Of a DNA stretch of 64,000 nt, positions 58,876-64,000 are shown one piece after another (the first letter of the stretch is position 1; the number at the start of each line of letters is the position of its first letter). Under the pieces are notes generated by a model that did not search any database, was not told the DNA's origin, and was given only the letters and a program-made list of their open reading frames with translations. Origin of the DNA: JAANXG01 sp963731035 (GTDB lineage Bacteria > Pseudomonadota > Gammaproteobacteria > Arenicellales > JAANXG01); NCBI GenBank assembly GCA_963731035.1, contig CAVSUY010000004.1, positions 24,457-88,456 of the forward strand. The letters are read 5' to 3'. The position numbers were made by a program, and so were the translations under genes.

Positions 58876-60614
58876 CGCTTTGTCCTTTGTTTTGCCTTGC
58901 CGGAAGCGCCTTCACCCTGCCGCCCTGCCTTGGCACGCCCGGTGAGCAGGCTCTTCGCGCTCCCCGCTTCCTCGGCGATGAGTGTCTCCATCTCCCTGAG
59001 TTCGATCTCGAACCCAGCCCTGAGCTCGGCGACCCGCGCCTCCATTGCCTTGCGTTTGTGATCGATAATCAGGCGCGCGTGTCTGGCTTTTTGATCGCGG
59101 GATAGTTCGGCGGCAATGTCCTGCATCTCCTGCACGGCCCGCGCGGTGCCGGTAAGGATCCCGTTCGGCCCCATATACACCTCCATCAACTCCACGCCGT
59201 GATCGCTGAGGATGAACTCGCGCACATGATTGGAGTGGGCCATGCCGCGCGATTTGAGAATGTAGAGAAGGCGGGTACGCTCGCCGTTCTGTTCCATATT
59301 ACGCAGCAGCAGCCAGGTATCGACCAGGGAGGAGATGCCTACCTCGCTCTGCTCCAACGGATCGCCACTATTGGTAAGGCTGTTGAACAGGGTGGTGACC
59401 TGACGGGATTTGAGAAAATCCACCAGACGCATCACTGCGATCCTGGCTTCCTCAAAAGTGCCCGACAATTCGAGGCTGGAGATCGGATCGAGCACCACCA
59501 TCCGGGGCTGGAACTGCTCGACCGTTCGCTCGATGATCGCCAGCAGCTTCTCCAGCCCATAGGAGGAGGGCCGCATTGCCTGCAAATCGAGCAGCCCCTT
59601 CTTCCGCCACGGTTGCAGATCAATGCCGATGGAGCGCATGTTGCGCATGATCTGCTTCGGGGATTCCTCGAAGGCAAAATAGATGCAGCGTTCCCCGCGG
59701 CGGCCGGCGGCATCGGCGAAGTGGGCCGCGATGCTGCTCTTGCCGGTGCCCGCTGTGCCGGAGACCAATAGCGTGCTGCCCCGGTAGCAACCTTTCCCCC
59801 CGAGTATGTCATCCAGACTAGCCACGCCGGTGGAGACAAAATCGCCGGACACAGCGTATTGCTGACTGATCCCAGTGACGGGAGTCACCGTGAACCCCTG
59901 CTCGTCGAGCAGGAAAGGGTACTCATTGCTGCCGTGGGCGGAGCCGCGATACTTGACGATGCGCAGGCGACGGGTGGCGATCTGGTTTGCAACCCGCTGG
60001 TCGAGCAGGATCACACAGTCGGAAACATACTCCTCCAAACCATGACGGGTAAGCTGGCCCTCGCCGCGTTCGCCGGTAACAATGGAAGTAACGCCCTTAT
60101 CCTTGAGCCACTGGAACAGTCGCCGCAGCTCGGCCCGCAGGATGCCGGTGTTGGTGAGAGCACCAAACAGCACCTCGATGGTATCCAGCACCACCCGTTT
60201 GGCGCCGATGGAGTCGATGGCATAACCGAGACGAATGAAGAGCGCCTCCAGGTCGTACTCACCGGTCTCCTCCATTTCGCTGCGATCGATGCGCACATGT
60301 TCGAGGACCAGTTGCCCGTCGTCGATCAAAGCCTGCACGTCTATACCCAGGGAGGCGACGTTGCCGGCAAGCTCGCCGGCACTCTCCTCGAAGGCGATGA
60401 ACACGCCGGGCTCACCGGTTTCGACCCCCCCCTTGACCAGAAACTCCATGCCCAACAGCGTCTTGCCCGAGCCGGAGGAGCCGCATACCAGGGTCGTGCG
60501 GCCTTTCGGCAAGCCGCCGTTGGTAATCTGATCCAGCCCGGGAATGCCGGTCGGGCATTTTTCCAGTCCTGCGGGCGACCCGGGTGACGCCCTTTTCTTA
60601 CGGGTCTTGGCCAT
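58872..60614 (-). CDS. kaiC: KaiC-like circadian clock ATPase
   Basis: 580 residues from the ATG at 60614 (an ORF start at GTG two codons earlier was not used; AGAGGTGA lies just in front). Two RecA-like domains: CI Walker A GSSGSGKT (45-52) with catalytic FEES (75-78), CII Walker A GTAGTGKS (286-293) with FEES (315-318). The phosphorylation site, ST in cyanobacterial KaiC1, reads S-S (428-429, GISSLVDT), as in KaiC2/KaiC3-type homologues. A helical C-terminal tail is long and basic. kaiA is absent, as normal outside cyanobacteria. It leads the run kaiC-kaiB-sensor. Confidence 0.96.
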   Translation of the reverse strand: MAKTRKKRASPGSPAGLEKCPTGIPGLDQITNGGLPKGRTTLVCGSSGSGKTLLGMEFLVKGGVETGEPGVFIAFEESAGELAGNVASLGIDVQALIDDGQLVLEHVRIDRSEMEETGEYDLEALFIRLGYAIDSIGAKRVVLDTIEVLFGALTNTGILRAELRRLFQWLKDKGVTSIVTGERGEGQLTRHGLEEYVSDCVILLDQRVANQIATRRLRIVKYRGSAHGSNEYPFLLDEQGFTVTPVTGISQQYAVSGDFVSTGVASLDDILGGKGCYRGSTLLVSGTAGTGKSSIAAHFADAAGRRGERCIYFAFEESPKQIMRNMRSIGIDLQPWRKKGLLDLQAMRPSSYGLEKLLAIIERTVEQFQPRMVVLDPISSLELSGTFEEARIAVMRLVDFLKSRQVTTLFNSLTNSGDPLEQSEVGISSLVDTWLLLRNMEQNGERTRLLYILKSRGMAHSNHVREFILSDHGVELMEVYMGPNGILTGTARAVQEMQDIAAELSRDQKARHARLIIDHKRKAMEARVAELRAGFEIELREMETLIAEEAGSAKSLLTGRAKAGRQGEGASGKAKQRTKR

Positions 60615-61246
60615 GTTCACCTCTTGCGAACGGGCATTCTGCTATCTATCAGCACCCTCTCATTCCGGCAAAACAACTGCCAGAGAGGAAAGAACCCTCC
60701 CCTGAGTTAAGTCTATTTAACGATTCTAGGTAAACCGGCTCCTGTGACGGACAATTAAGAATAGCCCACCTTCCCGGCAGGCGAAAGGGGCTTTCGGGAC
60801 CGGGATTTGTCCGGAGGGACGGCGAGCTGATGAAGGGAGGGGAAAGCCGAGTTCCCTGAAGGGGGGTGTTAGGGGTGAGCGGTGAGGATCTTGCTGTCCG
60901 AACGTGCCGGGAGCACGAGCGCGGCCGGCGGGGCGCTGTCCGGGCGTTGTGTTGGAAGTGGATGGTGTACATGACCTCGGTCTTGTTTGATAATGGCGCG
61001 GACCGTGGGGGCAGCTGCTTAAGCCAGCTCAGAACCGGACACACCTTTGGCGCGGACAGGATGGCCGTTTTCGCCCGGTGACGGCGTCATTTGAGCCTGA
61101 ACCGTCGGCGCGGACGAGCGCCGGGCTGCCGCGATCTGACCCACTGCCGGCGGGATCTGTGTTTTAATTGTGCACGACGCGCCGCCGAAGCACCCTGTTT
61201 ATCGACCATCGCCTGCATGCAGCGTAACGACGGGCCGGGAGGAGCA
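60615..61246. other. Intergenic region between kaiC and the FleQ-like gene
   Basis: A 632-bp region whose genes diverge. It holds the structured element copy B at 60759-60868 (entered separately). Around it I see no credible gene; the short frames are compositional. Promoters for both directions must lie here. The shadow frame from 61091 is an upstream extension of the FleQ-like gene with no homology. Confidence 0.5.
60759..60868 (+). repeat. Structured ~110-nt element, copy B
   Basis: Partner of 50702-50820 on the same strand. Here the hairpin is CGAAAG (60782-60787) / CTTTCG (60791-60796) around a GGG loop. A second likely pair is CGGC (60820-60823) with GCCG near 60845-60849; in copy A the first half is TGGC, still pairable as U-G. 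It lies upstream of the FleQ-like gene by about 380 bp. Confidence 0.6.
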
Positions 61247-62665
61247 GTGCATTCCCCGAATATCCTGGTAATTCCCACATACCTGGTGATTGTCGATGAT
61301 GACAGTGAACGCGTGGCTCTGCTGCGCGAGCGCCTGGCACAGGCGTTTCGCGAGCATGACGAAGTGTTCGCCCTGGGGTCCGTGGAGTGGCTCAACAACA
61401 ACCGTGACCTGATGGGGGGCAATCCCGTCCAGGCGGTGCTGGTGGGCCGCTGGAACGGGTGGGAGCGTTCCCGAATCCGGCAGGAGCTGGCCGAGTCCTA
61501 TCCCGACGTTCCCGTCTGTTTCATCGACCAGGAAAGTGAACCGGCATCGGCCGGCGACCAGAGATCCCGGGAGGACCGGCCGGCGACCAATCCCGTCACT
61601 GACCGGCTCCGTCGTATCCTTCGTGAATCCGTATCCCCTGAGGGGGACACCGCGCACCTTCAGACCGCGGGCGACGAGGACCGCGGGGGGCCGGACTGGC
61701 TGTTTCGTGGACTGTCCGGCGGCAGTCCGGCAATTCATAGCGTTGTAAACGACATCATCCTGGTCGCGGCCAGCGATTCCACGGTGTTGATTACGGGCGC
61801 AGATGGCGCCGGCAAGGAAATTGCCGCCCGAAGTATTCATTTCCAGTCACCCCGGCGTCTCGAGCCGTTCGTGTCCGTGCGCTGCAACACCATGCCGCCG
61901 GAGCAGCTTGAAGACGAGTTGTTCGGTGATACGACAAGGACCGGGGGCGCCGACGTAGCGAACCGGGTTGGTCGGTTTGAGATCGCGGATGGCGGCACGC
62001 TGTTCCTCGAAGAGATCGCAGCCATGGATATGTCGATTCAGCTGAGGCTGCTGCGGGTATTGCAGGAGCGGACGCTGGAGTCCAGGAGCGGCGGCAGGAT
62101 GCGGCAGGTGAACGTTCGAATTGTCGCCACCACGCGCCATGATCTGGACAGGCTCGTGGCCGAAGGCAGGTTCCGGGAGGATCTGTACAAGTGCCTGGCC
62201 GTGTTTCCCATTCGCATGCCGGCATTGCAGGAGCGTATCGAGGACCTCCCCGTACTGATCGAGGAGGTGCAGCGCAGCCTGCACCAGACCGAAGCAGACC
62301 GGGTGAGGTTCAGCGCAACCGCGATGGGAATACTGGCGCAATATGGTTGGCCGGGGAATCTCAGGGAGCTCAGCGGCTTTGTAAGGGAGCTGTCGGTCCG
62401 CTATCCCGGCCGGGAGGTCGATATCGATGATCTGCCGCCGGAATACCGGCCTCGCGCCGGCGTCGCCGACGAGTCCGGTTCGGCGCCGCCCCTCCCGGAC
62501 TCCCGTGCGGAGGGGGTGGACCTCGAGCGCTACCTCGCGGATATGGAGCGTTTCTTAATCAGGCAGGCACTGGAAGATGCCGGGGGCGTGGTGGCGGACG
62601 CTGCCGAGCGCCTCAAGCTGCGACACGATGCATTGATAGAGAAGATGCGCACGCACAGGATTTAA
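61247..62665 (+). CDS. FleQ-like AAA+ regulator lacking GAFTGA
   Basis: About 472 residues from GTG 61247, which has GGGAGGAG four bases upstream (ATG 61217 is an alternative). The N-terminal 100 residues look like a receiver fold (ILVIPTYLVIVDDDSERV), but the phospho-Asp position reads AVLVGRWNG. The AAA+ core has Walker A TGADGAGKE and a Walker B-like TLFLEEI, but the loop that contacts sigma-54 reads TRTGGADVAN rather than GAFTGA. The C-terminal Fis-type HTH (EDAGGVVADAAERLKLRHDALIEKM) matches FleQ. FleQ-type proteins can bind cyclic-di-GMP; here sigma-54 activation is unlikely. Confidence 0.87.
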   Translation: MHSPNILVIPTYLVIVDDDSERVALLRERLAQAFREHDEVFALGSVEWLNNNRDLMGGNPVQAVLVGRWNGWERSRIRQELAESYPDVPVCFIDQESEPASAGDQRSREDRPATNPVTDRLRRILRESVSPEGDTAHLQTAGDEDRGGPDWLFRGLSGGSPAIHSVVNDIILVAASDSTVLITGADGAGKEIAARSIHFQSPRRLEPFVSVRCNTMPPEQLEDELFGDTTRTGGADVANRVGRFEIADGGTLFLEEIAAMDMSIQLRLLRVLQERTLESRSGGRMRQVNVRIVATTRHDLDRLVAEGRFREDLYKCLAVFPIRMPALQERIEDLPVLIEEVQRSLHQTEADRVRFSATAMGILAQYGWPGNLRELSGFVRELSVRYPGREVDIDDLPPEYRPRAGVADESGSAPPLPDSRAEGVDLERYLADMERFLIRQALEDAGGVVADAAERLKLRHDALIEKMRTHRI

Positions 62666-62666
62666 G

Positions 62667-63866
62667 GTGAGCCCGATAACTTCCGAAAGTCGCAGCGGAC
62701 CCGGTCCGGCACAGCTCCCGGGAATCGAAGGGTTCTATGTACTCAGAGCCGGGCGCGAGCTCGGGCGTTATCAGACGGACGGCCGGTTCCAAGCCGAGCC
62801 GGAGCTCACCAATGCCCTGTCGGAGCATATCGATGCCTTGATGCGCCGGTATCGATCGGGCGATCTCGAAGAGGCTGCAATCGGATTGGTCACCATGGAC
62901 GTTGCAGACCGTCCCTGGCGAAGCGCATCCCTGCTGTTCAGCGAACACGCGCTTCGGGAGATATTCAAGACCAACGAGGACGACAAGGCTACGCTGTCCA
63001 GTTTTCAAAAACGAAACAGAGCCAGAAGCCTGTTCCAGGGGATGGAGATGGTGCTGAGTGCCAGGGAACCGTCCCAACCCACGTATCCACGTTATTGCCC
63101 GGTGCTCTACGCGCCGGCGGGAAGCGGCGAAGACCTGAGCCGGCGCTACGGGGTGGGCGAGGTCGAGACCGGCAAGGTACTGGAGGTGCTGGACTTGATG
63201 GCTCCCTTTTCCCAGAAGGACCGGCGCAACCCGGTATTTGCAAGAATGGTGACGGAGATGGCCCGGACCAGGATCGCGGCGGAGATGCGAAGCAGCCCGG
63301 AGTTCTTGATGGCCGGTGCGGCCAACCCGGAAATCAAGAGGCTTTCGGCAGATGAAGCGGCAACGCCCTGGATGGACGAAGGGAAACCACGGAGCGTGGA
63401 TTTCCAATCGGGTGACCCGGTGCCGTACTGGCTGCTGGGGACGTTTGCGCCGTTCAACCAGTTGAATGACCTGCAGCGGCAGTTCATCGCGCGCGGGCTC
63501 ACCCTGCTGAAGCGACCCGCGGGAACGGTATTCGTGAAGCGCGGATCGCAGGAGGATATCTCCGTTTGCCTTGTCGAGGGGACGATCGAGCTCGAGACTT
63601 TCGACGGAAGGAGCGTGAGCGTCGTCGGGGGTACGAAACGGGCCCGGATTCCCATCTCCCAGCTGCACCCGCACGCCTATACGGTGCAGGCCGCAACGGG
63701 GGTCACCGTGTTCCTGATCAGCCAAAGCATGGTTCGAAAGGTGACGCGGATAACCACCACCTACAGCAACCGCCCGGGTATCGAGGTGAGGGAAGGGGGC
63801 CTGCTGCCCGATAGCATCGGCAACCGCCCGCAGGGCGGGTCAGCGCGCGACGAACCGCGGCAATAG
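62667..63866 (+). CDS. Protein with C-terminal cyclic-nucleotide-binding-like domain
   Basis: 399 residues starting from GTG 62667, which overlaps no base but follows the FleQ-like stop by one nucleotide; a weak Shine-Dalgarno CAGGA lies about 8 nt upstream. The first two thirds are soluble and unrecognised. The last about 130 residues (LLGTFAPFNQLNDLQRQFIARGLTLLKRPAGTVFVKRGSQEDISVCLVEGTIELE) have the Crp/Fnr cNMP-binding beta-roll order, ending before any HTH. It is likely a sensor domain protein without DNA binding. Co-transcription with the FleQ-like gene is very likely. Confidence 0.8.
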   Translation: MSPITSESRSGPGPAQLPGIEGFYVLRAGRELGRYQTDGRFQAEPELTNALSEHIDALMRRYRSGDLEEAAIGLVTMDVADRPWRSASLLFSEHALREIFKTNEDDKATLSSFQKRNRARSLFQGMEMVLSAREPSQPTYPRYCPVLYAPAGSGEDLSRRYGVGEVETGKVLEVLDLMAPFSQKDRRNPVFARMVTEMARTRIAAEMRSSPEFLMAGAANPEIKRLSADEAATPWMDEGKPRSVDFQSGDPVPYWLLGTFAPFNQLNDLQRQFIARGLTLLKRPAGTVFVKRGSQEDISVCLVEGTIELETFDGRSVSVVGGTKRARIPISQLHPHAYTVQAATGVTVFLISQSMVRKVTRITTTYSNRPGIEVREGGLLPDSIGNRPQGGSARDEPRQ

Positions 63867-63976
63867 GGCGCCCGGTTCGAGTCCAACGTCCTCGACAGAA
63901 AATCATCGGATCCGTCCCAATCTGACTCTGTTCACGGACAAGTCCGGCGAATCCATGCAAAGGAGGCACGGGTAAC

Positions 63977-64000
63977 GTGCGGCGATCAGCTCGATGCCCT
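63977..64000 (+). CDS. Possible start of a further gene (cut by window edge)
   Basis: A strong Shine-Dalgarno AAAGGAGG (63959-63966) is followed ten bases later by a GTG at 63977, and the frame stays open for the eight codons left. This is too short to identify. It may be the next gene of the FleQ-like/cNMP operon. Confidence 0.3.

Noticed and set aside
60830..60860. Hammerhead-like ctgatga...gaaa in the structured element
   Set aside because: The bases between these blocks (agggaggg) cannot form stem II and no cleavage-site helix is seen.
61091..61216. Extended N-terminus of the FleQ-like protein
   Set aside because: Arg/Cys-rich, unlike FleQ N-termini; a GTG with GGGAGGAG at 61247 is a better start.
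63868..63893. tRNA T-arm-like cccggttcgagtcc near the window end
   Set aside because: The flanking bases do not pair as a T stem and no cloverleaf can be drawn.

Overview
The window reads as a GC-rich chromosomal segment from a gammaproteobacterium. The evidence is the gene content and local order: purB with an overlapping downstream gene, purM-purN, a CDP-alcohol phosphatidyltransferase overlapping hda, clpS-clpA, mnmA, gshA and proS. A phosphoribulokinase next to a CbbR-type LysR regulator points to a Calvin-cycle autotroph, probably a chemolithoautotroph; the isocitrate lyase suggests some ability to use C2 or organic carbon. The exact genus cannot be given from sequence alone. No rRNA, tRNA, CRISPR array, prophage or complete insertion sequence was seen.

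Layout. 1-5.3 kb: minus-strand housekeeping genes (aldo/keto reductase fragment, an alpha/beta hydrolase lacking its nucleophile, pyrD, an RluF-like pseudouridine synthase, a small conserved gene overlapping purB). 5.4-9.7 kb: a small kinase-fold protein, mnmA, and btuB under a cobalamin riboswitch. 9.7-10.4 kb: a 700-bp gene-free, palindrome-rich repeat zone. 10.4-17.1 kb: CsgG-like lipoprotein-family gene, LysR regulator divergent from aceA, a cold-shock gene, clpS-clpA. 17.1-17.6 kb: triplicated 91-bp repeat. 17.6-25.4 kb: DUF3108-like, purN, purM, pgsA-like, hda, wrbA-arsC, a LysM lipoprotein, an unrecognised 536-residue protein and acyP closed by a repeat. 25.4-36.8 kb: lytic transglycosylase, proS, transporter remnant, paiB-like, frameshifted ppk2, class V aminotransferase, gabD, a pseudokinase with Sel1 repeats, dadA. 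37-43.5 kb: DMT exporter, panE, SDR, GNAT, MarR, two small membrane proteins, avtA, GIY-YIG. 43.7-50.3 kb: prk/cbbR, hydrolase, ClC channel, gshA. 50.4-52.6 kb: small membrane protein, porin-like protein, PstS-like domain protein.

The most distinctive region is 52.7-63.9 kb. A minus-strand run kaiC-kaiB-(multi-PAS/GAF/HD-GYP sensor, split by lesions)-(sensor GGDEF-EAL) joins clock-type proteins to cyclic-di-GMP synthesis and breakdown. Divergent from it lie a FleQ-like AAA+ regulator that lacks the GAFTGA loop and a gene with a C-terminal cyclic-nucleotide-binding-like fold. I infer that this forms one signalling module.

Repeats are a second theme: REP-like pairs, a ~160-bp MITE-like element in two inverted copies 15.5 kb apart, a triplicated 91-bp unit, GGGGTRCACTA motifs, and a ~110-nt element upstream of two unrelated genes with a hairpin kept by base-pair-compatible changes. 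Three protein genes take their stop codon from such a repeat.
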